A stretch of 64,000 nucleotides of DNA from Kosakonia oryzae (GTDB lineage: Bacteria; Pseudomonadota; Gammaproteobacteria; Enterobacterales; Enterobacteriaceae), in assembly GCF_001658025.2 (NCBI RefSeq), contig NZ_CP014007.2:3596001-3660000 (forward strand). The letters are read 5' to 3'. Under the pieces are notes generated by a model. It did not search any database and had not been told where the DNA came from. It saw nothing but the letters and a program-made list of their open reading frames with translations. This document shows, one piece after another, positions 1 through 10,095 of the stretch; within the stretch, counting starts at the first letter, position 1; every line of letters starts with the position of its first letter. The position numbers were made by a program, and so were the translations under genes.

Positions 1-2
1 AC

Positions 3-239
3 TCGAACGACATTACCGTTAATGTCTACGAAAAAAAGAGGCTTTCCGCTGCAGATTTACAACAAATAAAAGCAGAAGGCCTGCATAAAATGCCGTTTGA
101 AACCGACGCGGAAGATGAAGCGCAGGCGGTTGATAACATGCTGGCACATTTCAAAGAGAACAAAGCTGCGCTCGAAGAATTCATCAAAAATGACTGCATT
201 CCCTCCATCATTTTTGAACTTATTTACGCCGCAGACTGA
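3..239 (+). CDS. C-terminal part of an unrecognised protein
   Basis: An open frame enters from the left edge and runs 78 codons to a TGA stop at 237-239. The visible piece is hydrophilic and rich in Glu, Lys and Ala, with a helical look, and ends in a short hydrophobic stretch (IPSIIFELIYAAD). I do not recognise the family. It is on the opposite strand to pgaD and converges on it, ending about 73 bp from the pgaD stop. Codon choice looks ordinary. The start lies outside the window. Confidence 0.6.
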   Translation, partial: SNDITVNVYEKKRLSAADLQQIKAEGLHKMPFETDAEDEAQAVDNMLAHFKENKAALEEFIKNDCIPSIIFELIYAAD

Positions 240-312
240 CAACGCAGCGGTGTGCCATGGGTTCTTCCCTGGATCGTTTCGTTTTCCGTGCAGACGCAAC
301 AGTCTCTCTCCG

Positions 313-753
313 CTATGCTGGCGTCTGCGTATTAATGTGATGGATGACTACCGATTTAATGCTGCCGTTTTCGTTGTGATGCACCGTCAATACCCGCGCC
401 TTATTCAGCTCTGCCACCAATTCGGGGGTGATCGCAAAACTTTCGGCGAGCTCTTCGCTCTCCAGCCCAGAGCGTCTGGTTCGACGTTCATGACGAAAAC
501 GGTATTGGTTATACCTGGCCCAGATGATCAACGCGCCGCCATACAGCACCGCAATAAGCAGGTATAACGCCAGCGTATTTAGCGTAGACACTACCGGATG
601 CGGCCCCATATCCGGATGGGCGATAATCGGCTTAACCATGCCGTGATAAATCAACCACAGAAAACCCACCCAGGCGGCCAGGGTTAGCACAATATCAATG
701 AGGCGTGGCAATAAACGCCGCTCGGTGAAAATTAAAGGCTGTTGCATAATCAC
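313..753 (-). CDS. pgaD: PgaD, inner-membrane partner of the poly-GlcNAc synthase
   Basis: This 146-residue protein has two hydrophobic segments (about residues 20-40 and 60-80) followed by a charged cytoplasmic tail, the layout of PgaD. In E. coli, PgaD binds the synthase PgaC and is needed for polymerisation of beta-1,6-N-acetylglucosamine; the pair is activated by c-di-GMP. Identity to E. coli PgaD is modest, but the tail pattern ([14 protein letters not shown]) matches the family. The start overlaps the pgaC stop by 4 bp, so translation is probably coupled. It is the last gene of a pgaABCD operon. Confidence 0.9.
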   Translation of the reverse strand: MIMQQPLIFTERRLLPRLIDIVLTLAAWVGFLWLIYHGMVKPIIAHPDMGPHPVVSTLNTLALYLLIAVLYGGALIIWARYNQYRFRHERRTRRSGLESEELAESFAITPELVAELNKARVLTVHHNENGSIKSVVIHHINTQTPA

Positions 754-2078
754 ATCCTCCCGATACCGCGATCGGGGCTAACCCAGCGGGCGCGAGCGCG
801 CTGGCGTTTAAGCATCACTTTAGGGAAGGCAACCAGGGTAGTGAACAGACTCAGCATCCAGTAAATGACCGGAAACCAGATAATCCAGAACAGCGAACCG
901 GCAATACCTTTTTCATACCGGCGTTCGATCATCAGGCTGACAAAGAACTGAATCAGGCACATCACACCGAGCATCAGCCCGGTAAATTCTGGCGGCATAA
1001 GCTGTTGAATGGTCAGATTAGGCGGCAGCGGCACCACCATACCCAACAGGAACAGTACAATGCTCATGGCATAGGCGAATGCCCAGGTTGTGGAGCAGCA
1101 AAACTCGATAAAAAGCGGCCACATGCGGCGGTATTCCCACGACCACAGACGACGGATATTGACCAGAAACACCTCCGCGCCTCCCTGTGCCCAGCGCAAC
1201 CGTTGTTTCCACAGCCCCTTCATCGTTTCCGGCATCAGGATCCAGCACAACGCGCGCGGCTCGTAGAAGATAGCCCAATGTTTAAGCTGCAATTTCCAGC
1301 TAATATCGATATCTTCAGTGATCATATCCGGGCTCCAGTAACCCACCTCCGATAGCGCGCGGCGGCGAAATGCCGTAATGACGCCGGAGACCGTAAAGAT
1401 CTGCCCATATACACGCTGCGTTCGTTTGATTAAGCCGATAATCGACGAAAACTCGCCCACCTGTACCCGCCCCACCAGCGTTGAACGCGTCCGAATGCGC
1501 GGATTACCCGTTACCGCCCCCACTCGCGGATATCGCAACAGCGGTTCCACCAAATAAGCGGCAGTATCGCGTTCAAGCAGAGCATCGCCATCAATACAGA
1601 CAAGGAAATCACTACGCGCCGCGGCGGCACCGGTTTTCAGCGCCACGGCTTTGCCCTGATTTTCCGCGAGGTGGATAACCCGCAAGGTCGGATATTCACA
1701 GGCAAGTTGATCCAGAACTTCGGCGGTATTGTCGGAAGATCCATCATTGATGGCGATCACCTCAAAGTTTTCATAACGCTGAGCCAGCGCCGCTTCGATG
1801 GTTTCGCGGGCGTTGACGCCCTCGTTAAAACAGGGGATCAAAATCGAGATCATCGGGTTACCTTCCAGCTCTGGCGGCAAAACCTCCTCACCCCATTGCC
1901 AGTGGCGTTCCTGATGAAACCAAAAGTAGATGCCGCCGGTGATCCATAATGCGGACATAAACAGTGGCCAGAAGAAGACAAAGTTCAGAATCACCGTCCC
2001 GGTGAACAGCGTAGCCGCGCCAAACGGCAGGCCAAGCACCAGGCAAAGCATCAGAAAAGCCAGGATACGATCAATCAT
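750..2078 (-). CDS. pgaC: PgaC, poly-beta-1,6-GlcNAc synthase (GT2)
   Basis: The product is a 442-residue processive family-2 glycosyltransferase of the inner membrane that polymerises UDP-GlcNAc into the biofilm polysaccharide PNAG. Two N-terminal membrane segments precede the catalytic domain. GT2 signatures are visible: DGSSDNT, DGDA, the TED motif within ITEDIDI, and QRLRW. More membrane segments follow at the C terminus. The length is close to E. coli PgaC (441). It overlaps pgaB by 8 bp and pgaD by 4 bp. Confidence 0.95.
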   Translation of the reverse strand: MIDRILAFLMLCLVLGLPFGAATLFTGTVILNFVFFWPLFMSALWITGGIYFWFHQERHWQWGEEVLPPELEGNPMISILIPCFNEGVNARETIEAALAQRYENFEVIAINDGSSDNTAEVLDQLACEYPTLRVIHLAENQGKAVALKTGAAAARSDFLVCIDGDALLERDTAAYLVEPLLRYPRVGAVTGNPRIRTRSTLVGRVQVGEFSSIIGLIKRTQRVYGQIFTVSGVITAFRRRALSEVGYWSPDMITEDIDISWKLQLKHWAIFYEPRALCWILMPETMKGLWKQRLRWAQGGAEVFLVNIRRLWSWEYRRMWPLFIEFCCSTTWAFAYAMSIVLFLLGMVVPLPPNLTIQQLMPPEFTGLMLGVMCLIQFFVSLMIERRYEKGIAGSLFWIIWFPVIYWMLSLFTTLVAFPKVMLKRQRARARWVSPDRGIGRM

Positions 2079-4089
2079 TTTTGGGATACCAGTATGAGGA
2101 GAATGCCGGTCTTACCTGCGAGATATCCGGTTTTCCATTAATGAAATCATCGGGATAGTAACCAAAACTCGCCGCCCCACTTTTCTGGAGCTGATACATC
2201 CATTCCGCCATTTGTTGGCCGCTGATTTCGGCATGAGCGCTGTCGCTGCGCCAGTCGAGTCCCTGCAATTCAAAGACGGTTTTACTTAATGCGCCGGGAT
2301 GCTGCGCTACGGTGGTCACCAGTTTATCCAGCCAGGCGTTGCTTTCATGGAGCGGGATATTTTCCATCAGCGGCATCGCCATCGGCGCTGTCCAGTCGTA
2401 AGTACTCAGGAAATCATCCAGATTCTGCGCATACCAGGCCTCACTTTCCGGTTGCAGAATGGGCATGGCGTAAATATTGCGCGCCGTACGTACCTGCGGG
2501 CCGCGAATACTTCGTACGACCTGCGTAAGTTGTTTAGTAAAATCAATCAAATAACGACTTTTATAGCGAGTCCAACGCTGAAATTCCTCCGGATTATTGC
2601 GGATATCGCCGATGTCGCCGCTGAAGCCTGCGTCGTGATACGCCTGCATCGCCGCCGGGCTGGCATCCTCAAAATCTGACAACAGCGCATCGTCGTGGAA
2701 CAGGATGCCGGTGAACGGCGCGTGACGCGCCAGATCTTCATAGATTTCGATGATGCGCTTGCGCGCTTCCGGGCTCCAGGGGGAAAGGCGCTGGTACTGC
2801 TTGGGCTCAACGCGAGTTTTGCCGGTTTTCGGATCCCAGCTCTCAACGCGCGGCAAACTGCTCTCCAAATCGAAAGAGAGTACCGGCATCCAGGCATAAA
2901 CCTTGACGCCTGCGCGAGTCTGCAACTGCCAGGAAAGAAAATTGAACAAATCGGCACGCACCGGCAGCCAACGATTCTGGAAATAGAGCGCTTTCACTGT
3001 TCCGCTGCCATCCGGGTCGGCGAAAGCCTGTAAAAAGACATGCGTGATTTTCATGTCGGAAACGCGCTGGATTAACTTGTCGATGTTTTTGCTCAGTTGC
3101 TGCGGATCCGGATCGTAAACGTAATCCAGATCGATATGCATAACCCGCGCATAGCTGGCTTCCTGCACCCGGGTAATTTCAGTGGCGAACTCGCTGATAT
3201 CCGGATTAAGGGAGATCAGCACGCGTGGAATATTCATCAAATCGCGGACGTCGCCCAGGCCACTGTTGAGCGTAAAGGCCATCTGATAGCCATGCTTGCT
3301 GGCAATAGAGAGAGTGGTTCCATTCGCGGCACCGTAAGGCCAGACCCAGACACGAGGAGATTTCCCTGTAGCATCACGAAGCGAGGCAGAGATATGACTG
3401 ACGTCAGCATCTATACGGCGGGTGAATTGTTCTTCGGTTTCATACTGACCGGTGACTTTATTGTACAGGCGATTAGCAACAACCGGCTCTGCGCTCCCCT
3501 GTGGGTTAGCCTGGCTGCCATAGTGAGAATTCCAGGTATGGGCACCAATCTCTACCAATGGCGAGCGGCTCAATTCGCGCACCATATCCCAGGTTGCAAA
3601 CCGTTCCCGTTCGGTCATCAGGCCGCCAAAATCCACCTTCTTATCGGCTGGCGTATCAACCCAACTGCCCACCGGTGCCCACAGTGCTGGCCAATTATAG
3701 GCTTTGAGCAACGGCCACACGCGCGTGTAAAAACTGCTGTAGCCATCATCGAAGCTTATCAGCACGGCTTTCGGAGGGAGGGGCGTTCCTCCATTGTGCG
3801 CATCCAGAATCTGCTGAACACTAACGGGCTGATAGCCGTTATCACGCAGCCAGACCATTTGATCGTTCAGCGCGCTGGTTTGCACCGATAAGTAGCGCTG
3901 ATCGGCGACCTGATCCTCAACATCATGGTAGGCCAGCACCAGGAAATGGTTTTCCGGCCACGGCTTATTTTGCTCAAGCTGCGGACGTTCCGCAGGCGGT
4001 AGAAAACGCGGCGTTTCGGCACCGCTGTAGCCCGCTATCAGCAACCAGCCCGCAGCAAGTAAAATGATACGGAGTACATAATTCAGCAT
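2071..4089 (-). CDS. pgaB: PgaB, poly-GlcNAc deacetylase/hydrolase
   Basis: This 672-residue periplasmic protein has an N-terminal NodB-type deacetylase domain and a C-terminal GH153-type hydrolase domain. The deacetylase metal and catalytic residues are present: SFDDGY (adjacent Asp pair) and HTWNSHYG (two His). The C-terminal half keeps [10 protein letters not shown]-like and [11 protein letters not shown] stretches that match E. coli PgaB closely. In E. coli, partial de-N-acetylation by PgaB is needed for export through PgaA. Oddly, the signal peptide reads LLIAGYSGA: where E. coli has the lipobox Cys there is Tyr (TAC), so it may not be lipidated. The gene starts 9 bp after pgaA. Confidence 0.93.
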   Translation of the reverse strand: MLNYVLRIILLAAGWLLIAGYSGAETPRFLPPAERPQLEQNKPWPENHFLVLAYHDVEDQVADQRYLSVQTSALNDQMVWLRDNGYQPVSVQQILDAHNGGTPLPPKAVLISFDDGYSSFYTRVWPLLKAYNWPALWAPVGSWVDTPADKKVDFGGLMTERERFATWDMVRELSRSPLVEIGAHTWNSHYGSQANPQGSAEPVVANRLYNKVTGQYETEEQFTRRIDADVSHISASLRDATGKSPRVWVWPYGAANGTTLSIASKHGYQMAFTLNSGLGDVRDLMNIPRVLISLNPDISEFATEITRVQEASYARVMHIDLDYVYDPDPQQLSKNIDKLIQRVSDMKITHVFLQAFADPDGSGTVKALYFQNRWLPVRADLFNFLSWQLQTRAGVKVYAWMPVLSFDLESSLPRVESWDPKTGKTRVEPKQYQRLSPWSPEARKRIIEIYEDLARHAPFTGILFHDDALLSDFEDASPAAMQAYHDAGFSGDIGDIRNNPEEFQRWTRYKSRYLIDFTKQLTQVVRSIRGPQVRTARNIYAMPILQPESEAWYAQNLDDFLSTYDWTAPMAMPLMENIPLHESNAWLDKLVTTVAQHPGALSKTVFELQGLDWRSDSAHAEISGQQMAEWMYQLQKSGAASFGYYPDDFINGKPDISQVRPAFSSYWYPKND

Positions 4090-4098
4090 GACATATCC

Positions 4099-6510
4099 TT
4101 AAAACCGTAGGTTCATATCAAAGGAAACACCCAGGTTTCGTTCACGTTCACCATCGTAAGGGCGCTTATCCCATGTCACTAAAACGCCCGTATCCAGGAC
4201 ATTGTTCCATTGCACCCTCTGCCCATAACCCAGTTGCGTCACCAGCCCCGTACCGTGATCCTTTTGCCAGTACGCCCCAAGGCCGCCAACAAATTGCTGG
4301 CTCCATACCAGATCGTAATGTCGGTACATGATGTGTTGCGCAGAGAGTCCAGGCGTCACGGAAAAGTCGCGTTTGGGGTTGTAGTAAGGCACGTTTTCTC
4401 GCGTATTTGTGCTGGCGCTGATATCCGGAGTGAGATCGAGCATGAAATGGGGCGAAGTCCATAGACGCTCTTTGCCGCTTAGCCCATATTCCACGCGCTG
4501 GTTACCATCGGAAAACCAGGTTGGTGCGACGCTCAGACGATATTCCCGGCGTTCGTTTTGATACCAGCGCACATAAACTTGTCCGCCATTTGCGGTGATG
4601 CCATTGCGTAGTGCACGCAGCGGCGTACCGGCGGAGAGACGTTCTGCAGAACCGCCGATGCGCCAACTGTCGCTAAAGTCATGCCAGGCGGAAAGCCGCG
4701 CGCCAGGCTTGTTGCCGCGACCGAAATTCTGATTTGACAGCTCTGCTTCAACCCAGTAATCACGGGTCGTAAACTCGACGCCGCCGGGCACGTCCCGGTT
4801 GTAGCCCTTGCCTTCAGCAAACTCGCCGGTTGCAAAATTCATCCCGGCAAAAAGTCGCCAGTGATCGGCAATCGGCGGGCCATATAAAACAGAGTTCCAG
4901 GTAAAATCGCGCGTACCGCTAATGGGGCTGTCGGAAGAGATGCCTTTGCTGCCGCTAATGCGCAGTTCATACATATGGTGAATCGCTCTGGCCCGGGCAA
5001 GCTCTTTTGTCGCCGGTTCTTCCGGGCTGCGGGTTACCACATCCTGCGTTAGCTGCTCGAACTGCTGCCACTCCTGTAAGGATTGCGCCGTATAAGCCTG
5101 CTGACGCTCCAGATCCAGATTTGAGGGTTCCACTACCTCGGCAAGTTTAAGTTGTTGCTCGGCGGCATGCGTCCGGCCACGTGCCGCCAGTACCGAAGCA
5201 TAGTTGATGCGCAACGACTGATTACCCGGCGCGGTGCTTGCCATGTTGGCGGTCAGTTTTTCCGCTGCGGGCAGATCGTTCGCCGAGGAATAATAGCGGG
5301 AAAGCAGGATCCGGCTGGTGAGCCACCGATCGTTGGGCGACGGCACCGGCGAACCATATTCATAGACCAGGTAGGGGGTATTGGCGACCATTTGATCGAC
5401 AATGCGCTTTGCCGCTGGAAAATTTTCGCTCTCAATCGCGGCGTAAAACATCTCCGGTTCGATATGCGCCGGATGTCGCCCAAATAACCGGTACGCATCT
5501 TCCGGTTCACGCTGCGAAAGCAGTGCAGAAGCCACCCAGCCGTCAACATAATCGGGAACCGGTTTGCCCTCCGCCTGCAGCGCGTGATACTCACGCACGA
5601 CATCGGCAAAATCATTTCGCGCCAGCAGTGCACCCAGGCGATCAATGCGCGCCTGGCGATAATCATCTTGCGCTTCAGGAAGCCCCTTCCACTGCGCCAG
5701 AAGTGTGTCATAACGCGCCAGCGCTTTGTCAGCCACGAGAAATCGTTCTGCCTCTCCGCGTGAGGTCTGCTGCGCGACTCGCACCAGTTCCGCTGCCGCA
5801 TTCAGCTCCAGGCTGCGCTTTTGTCCGGCGGGCAGATCCATGGTCCGTGACAGAACCAGAGCCGGATCCGCAATGCGGTTGGCCGTCCATGCATCAAGGA
5901 GATCGGCTTTGACCGACCTATTTTCCCCTTCTTTTTGCCAGGCCTGAGTGATAGCAAACAGTGCATCCCAGCTCTTACCCTGCGCTCGCCAGACATAAGC
6001 CAGCGTCTGATATTGCTGCACGCCCGGATTATCGTGCACGAGCCGCTGCGCCTCGCTAAGCGCAAGGGTATTGCGCTGCGCATCAGCCAGCGTCAGGATC
6101 CAGGCCATACGTAAATCGTCGTTAGCCGGTTCCATTTGACGCGCTTTTTCCCATAGCGCCAGGGAGGAATCCCACTGTTTCAGGTTGCGATAAGCCTGAG
6201 CAACGGCCGCGACTCCCCGAGCAGGGATCGTCATTTGTGAACGGTATCGTTGCCAGACGCGTATCACTTCCTCATCACGTTCGGCCCAGCCCGCCACCTG
6301 CAACCAGTCCGCCACCTGATTAACATTCAGCGCACCCTGTTTTTCCTGGTTTTGCAGCCAGTTAAGTAATCCCCCGGTCTGACCGTCACGCGCCTGCAAA
6401 ACCAGTTGATCGTAGGTCGAATCGACGGCATTTGCCGAGGCAGACAGTAGCAATAAACTCAATGCCCAACAAAGTCTGGCGCGGGTGCGAACATGTAATT
6501 GTCTATCCAT
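4099..6510 (-). CDS. pgaA: PgaA, outer-membrane PNAG export porin
   Basis: The product is 803 residues from the chosen start (E. coli PgaA has 807). A signal peptide (CWALSLLLLSASANA) leads into a long TPR-like helical region (to about residue 500) and then a C-terminal beta-barrel rich in alternating aromatic strands, ending in Phe. It exports partly deacetylated PNAG across the outer membrane. The frame stays open up to 6603, but starting at 6510 puts the signal peptide at the N terminus as expected; the longer version would bury it behind about 31 residues. It is the first gene of the leftward pga operon. Confidence 0.92.
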   Translation of the reverse strand: MDRQLHVRTRARLCWALSLLLLSASANAVDSTYDQLVLQARDGQTGGLLNWLQNQEKQGALNVNQVADWLQVAGWAERDEEVIRVWQRYRSQMTIPARGVAAVAQAYRNLKQWDSSLALWEKARQMEPANDDLRMAWILTLADAQRNTLALSEAQRLVHDNPGVQQYQTLAYVWRAQGKSWDALFAITQAWQKEGENRSVKADLLDAWTANRIADPALVLSRTMDLPAGQKRSLELNAAAELVRVAQQTSRGEAERFLVADKALARYDTLLAQWKGLPEAQDDYRQARIDRLGALLARNDFADVVREYHALQAEGKPVPDYVDGWVASALLSQREPEDAYRLFGRHPAHIEPEMFYAAIESENFPAAKRIVDQMVANTPYLVYEYGSPVPSPNDRWLTSRILLSRYYSSANDLPAAEKLTANMASTAPGNQSLRINYASVLAARGRTHAAEQQLKLAEVVEPSNLDLERQQAYTAQSLQEWQQFEQLTQDVVTRSPEEPATKELARARAIHHMYELRISGSKGISSDSPISGTRDFTWNSVLYGPPIADHWRLFAGMNFATGEFAEGKGYNRDVPGGVEFTTRDYWVEAELSNQNFGRGNKPGARLSAWHDFSDSWRIGGSAERLSAGTPLRALRNGITANGGQVYVRWYQNERREYRLSVAPTWFSDGNQRVEYGLSGKERLWTSPHFMLDLTPDISASTNTRENVPYYNPKRDFSVTPGLSAQHIMYRHYDLVWSQQFVGGLGAYWQKDHGTGLVTQLGYGQRVQWNNVLDTGVLVTWDKRPYDGERERNLGVSFDMNLRF

Positions 6511-6765
6511 ATTGGCTCTTTCACTCTCTGCTACGGGTATCGTTCTATGCGAAATAGAACCTGGACTCAGGTTCAGCAATAGAAATACACGCAATATAAT
6601 CAATGAGTTATTTCGTTATCGTCATGGCAGTAAACCTGCCGCAGCCAGTTAAGGTAAACAAGGTCAAAAAGGGAGGCGCGTCACGAGCACCGCAACGACG
6701 AGTACCGTCAGGCGAAGCTCGGTGAACGTAAAGTTATCGGCCAGGTCACACCCGGTCGATCGCCA
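6511..6765. other. Gap between the ligase/CapA gene and pgaA
   Basis: These 255 bp separate two leftward genes. I see no clear terminator. In frame with the ligase/CapA stop, the minus strand stays open for a further 31 codons after the TGA and would encode a hydrophobic stretch (ELRLTVLVVAVLVTRLPF). Without a start codon or Shine-Dalgarno I do not call this a gene. The pgaA promoter should lie here or pga is read through from upstream. Confidence 0.3.
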
Positions 6766-9700
6766 TCAATGACCTGTGAATCTGGCATCCAGTGGTAATA
6801 CGATTACCGGGCGAGCATTTTTTTGGCGCCGAATCCAGGCGCCCTCCTTCTGTGGATGATCGACCACGGTAGTTCCCTGCTCGCGCAAAACCATAATGAG
6901 GTGTTCGAACTCGGTTTCGCTCACTGGCCGGGGCTGCCAGAATGTTTGCTGGTTATCGGTAAAAATGGGCTGTAATTCCAGCGCAGGCTGCGTTCCCCCT
7001 AAGGACAAACGCACGATAAAACCGTACGGCGGCATTCCGCGCGACTGATACTCTCCGTTGCTGTTGAACACGCCATTACCAATGCTGTAGAGCACCCAGC
7101 CTTGCTCTGTGCGCACGATATCGCCGGGAATATGCGGGCCAGAGCCAATAATCAGATCGGCGCCGGCATCCATCAGCCGCTGTGCAAGCAGGCGCTGCTG
7201 TGGGCGTGTCCATTGATAATCTTGCCCCCAGTGAGCCAGCACAATCAGCGTTGCCGGATCGTCGCTACGTTTTTCCTCGCGCAGCTTTTCCGTTAATCCT
7301 CCACTGATACAGGCAACGCCCGCACGGCGCGGTTGCGCATAGAAAGCGCAATCCTGTTCCATGTATTGCCGAAACCAGTAAGCGCTGAAAAATTTAAAAC
7401 GCCTGCCGTTAATCGCCAGCGTTAATGGTGCATGCGCTTGTGCGGCATTCATTCCCGCGCCAAACGTGGATATTCCCTGCTGCGAAAAAGCATCCAGTGT
7501 GCGACGTAACCCGGCGATCCCCGCATCCATCGCATGATTGTTTGCCAGCGACACGGCATCAATGCCGTGATTTTTTAAGGTCGCCGTTGTCGCGAGCGGA
7601 TCGCCGGTCAGACAAAAGGGTTTACGCCCCGCCAGCGTGCCCTGTGCGCTCTCGGTTAGCGCCGCTTCAAAGTTCGCGATCGTCAGGTCGCTCCCCGCCA
7701 GTAACGGCGCGATGCCGAGAAACGCGTGATCGTAACCGTAACGTTGCAGCCCATCATCGATGCCGCGGCGCTGACGCTGGCGCGTGTACCACTCGCCACA
7801 ATAGGTGTCGCCCAGCAGCGCCACGGTAATGTCGTTTTTATCGAAGGTGATGACCTGCTGATCATTAACCGCCGTTGTCGCGCCTTCCGCCTGCGCTAAC
7901 AATTCATCCAACAAATAGTCGAGATGAAAAGCATCATCAGCACCGGCGGCACAGGCCAGCCATAGCTCACCGCCGTGGCGATGAATGGCAAATCCCCAGC
8001 GCGGCGTGTCGCCGGAGCTATAGCTGTAGCTGGCGCGGCCAGCGGCCTGAATATTGCTGCTCTTACGGTACAGGCGCTCGCCAGAGACCATTTCGCTTTC
8101 GGCAAACCAGTGCAGAAAGTGCGGGAAATGTTGGAAAAAATGGCGGACCAGCCGCGCGATATCCTGCAGCGTTGTTTGCTGTTGCCGCCACAATCGCCCC
8201 GACACATTACTGATTTGCGTCTGCGCCATCCCCAGCGCTTTGACCTGCGCCTGCACGCGTGAAAGCGCCGCCGCCGTATCGCCAGCCAGATGGTGCGCAA
8301 GATTAACGGCAGCATCTCTGGCGTTGTGAATGATCAGCGCCTGCAGCAGGTCTTTCACGCTGTACTCTTGCCCCGCTTCCAGCCCCAATGCCGGGCCTTT
8401 TTGCAAAATAGCGGCAGGCACCGTTTTCGCGGTGATGGGGGTGGTCAGCGCGCCGTTGTTTTTGTTCTGCCGGGCGGCAAGTTGCGTAATTAATAACAGA
8501 TGACTTAAATGCAAGGGTTCGAAAACCGCATCAGCATGACACGACACCACCTGCTCACCGCGGGAAAGATTGATCAACACACCCGCCGTCTGACCTGCCT
8601 TTAACGCGGGTGCCGCACGACGACTGATATTTTTCATCCGGCTGACGATCTGATGAAAGTCGGAATCGCTGACGCTGCCTTTAACCAGAACGACGTCCCC
8701 CGCTTTCAGCCCGGCCATCACGCTTTCAGCCATCTCGTCAACCTGGGTAAAATGACCGCTGACCCGTTCGGCAGGCAACGCCGCCATCAAATCCCGCATC
8801 TCTTCACCATGCAGCCAGACCCGATCAAAACCGGCCCGCAGCAGAGGTTCCGCCAGGGCAATATGGCTCTCTTTAGCCAGTTCGCCGAGGGTTGCCAGCC
8901 GCCCGAGAACCGCAACACGCCGTTGCCCAGGCTGCATTCGATACAGGGAGGCGACCTCAAACGCATTGCACATCGAGGTCAGCGTAGCGTTATAGTTGTC
9001 ATCAATGAGCGTTACCGAACCGCCGCCAGGCAGCGTCATTGTCCCGGTTTGTAATTTATTTTTATGATTACGGTAATCTGCAATACGCCCGGCCGCTTTA
9101 TTGATATCGCAGCCTGACAAATGAATGGCAATCAGCGCAGCAATAGAATTTCTCGCCATGCCTTTTCCCGGCACATTCAGTTGATATTTAATTGCCGTGC
9201 CGTTGAATAAAATTTCTATTATTGAGTGGTCCGTTTCCGCTGCATAATTCGTGACAGGAACATCAGCCTGCGGATGAAAACCATAACTGATTACGCGGGC
9301 ACCGTAGCGAATAGCCTCCTGAGATACAAAATCATATTCATCCATATCACGATTTAATATCGCATAGCCGCCAGGTAAAATCGCATTGCATAACCGTGTC
9401 TTAAAACGTGCGGTATCACGCAATGTTTTCACATTACGCCCCACCTGCGTCATGCCTATTTCCGTGATGATAACAAGATGGGGTTTAATTCGCGTCCCCG
9501 CGCCGCCAGACTGCATCCATAATGCGGAAATAGCCACTTCCAGCACCACATATTGCGGATCGGTAATACAGCGAGCAAGGCTTACCATCGTTCCGGTTCG
9601 GGTATTATGGTTCCCTTGTGTCGCAATCGTGGACCCCTCTTCCGCCAGCAACATATGTAATAAATCTTTCGTCGATGATTTCCCTACCGTACCGGTGATA

Positions 9701-10095
9701 GCGATAATTTTGCCATTCATCCGACGGCGTGCTTCATCGGCGAGAACCGGTAATACATCATAGGTATTTTCCACAACCATTTGCGGAAACCAGTCAGGGA
9801 GTTCCGCAAGATAATGCTGAACAATTGCGCCACAGAAGTGATGATAATTATTTTTTAATACCTGGTGAGTATCTTTCCAGCCCGCATAAATACCCGTATT
9901 CCCGGAACCGGCATGCCAGGTTTTTTCATCCATCGCGATAAATAAACATTTACCGTTATTTTTTTTGGTATCAACCATGGTCAGCGCAATATTATCTGCC
10001 CGCCACTCTGTGCCAGGTTGTACGTGCCATTTACTGCCCAGCAAACGCTCAAGCTCAGCGCTTTGCCATCCGCGCTGATGTGCATTGTTTGACAT
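6766..10095 (-). CDS. Three-domain protein: MurF-like ligase, degenerate S11 PBP-like domain, CapA-like domain
   Basis: This is a 1,109-residue cytosolic-looking protein with no signal peptide. Residues 1-480 resemble MurF-type ATP-dependent amide ligases: P-loop GTVGKSST at 135-142, a NHNT element, and DDNYNATLTSM, close to the MurF DxYNANPxSM signature. Residues about 500-730 resemble D-Ala-D-Ala carboxypeptidases of the PBP5 type, but the active-site motifs look lost (HLSH for SxxK, NAR for SxN, no KTG). Residues 756-1109 are a CapA/PgsA-like metallophosphatase-fold domain with GD, NFEA, LANNHAMD, LAHWG and GSGPHIPG motifs. CapA and Mur-like ligases occur in poly-gamma-glutamate systems, so a role in making or attaching a peptide polymer is an inference. 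It begins inside the 3' end of the hydrolase gene (41-bp overlap), so it is probably co-translated. Confidence 0.75.
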   Translation of the reverse strand: MSNNAHQRGWQSAELERLLGSKWHVQPGTEWRADNIALTMVDTKKNNGKCLFIAMDEKTWHAGSGNTGIYAGWKDTHQVLKNNYHHFCGAIVQHYLAELPDWFPQMVVENTYDVLPVLADEARRRMNGKIIAITGTVGKSSTKDLLHMLLAEEGSTIATQGNHNTRTGTMVSLARCITDPQYVVLEVAISALWMQSGGAGTRIKPHLVIITEIGMTQVGRNVKTLRDTARFKTRLCNAILPGGYAILNRDMDEYDFVSQEAIRYGARVISYGFHPQADVPVTNYAAETDHSIIEILFNGTAIKYQLNVPGKGMARNSIAALIAIHLSGCDINKAAGRIADYRNHKNKLQTGTMTLPGGGSVTLIDDNYNATLTSMCNAFEVASLYRMQPGQRRVAVLGRLATLGELAKESHIALAEPLLRAGFDRVWLHGEEMRDLMAALPAERVSGHFTQVDEMAESVMAGLKAGDVVLVKGSVSDSDFHQIVSRMKNISRRAAPALKAGQTAGVLINLSRGEQVVSCHADAVFEPLHLSHLLLITQLAARQNKNNGALTTPITAKTVPAAILQKGPALGLEAGQEYSVKDLLQALIIHNARDAAVNLAHHLAGDTAAALSRVQAQVKALGMAQTQISNVSGRLWRQQQTTLQDIARLVRHFFQHFPHFLHWFAESEMVSGERLYRKSSNIQAAGRASYSYSSGDTPRWGFAIHRHGGELWLACAAGADDAFHLDYLLDELLAQAEGATTAVNDQQVITFDKNDITVALLGDTYCGEWYTRQRQRRGIDDGLQRYGYDHAFLGIAPLLAGSDLTIANFEAALTESAQGTLAGRKPFCLTGDPLATTATLKNHGIDAVSLANNHAMDAGIAGLRRTLDAFSQQGISTFGAGMNAAQAHAPLTLAINGRRFKFFSAYWFRQYMEQDCAFYAQPRRAGVACISGGLTEKLREEKRSDDPATLIVLAHWGQDYQWTRPQQRLLAQRLMDAGADLIIGSGPHIPGDIVRTEQGWVLYSIGNGVFNSNGEYQSRGMPPYGFIVRLSLGGTQPALELQPIFTDNQQTFWQPRPVSETEFEHLIMVLREQGTTVVDHPQKEGAWIRRQKNARPVIVLPLDARFTGH

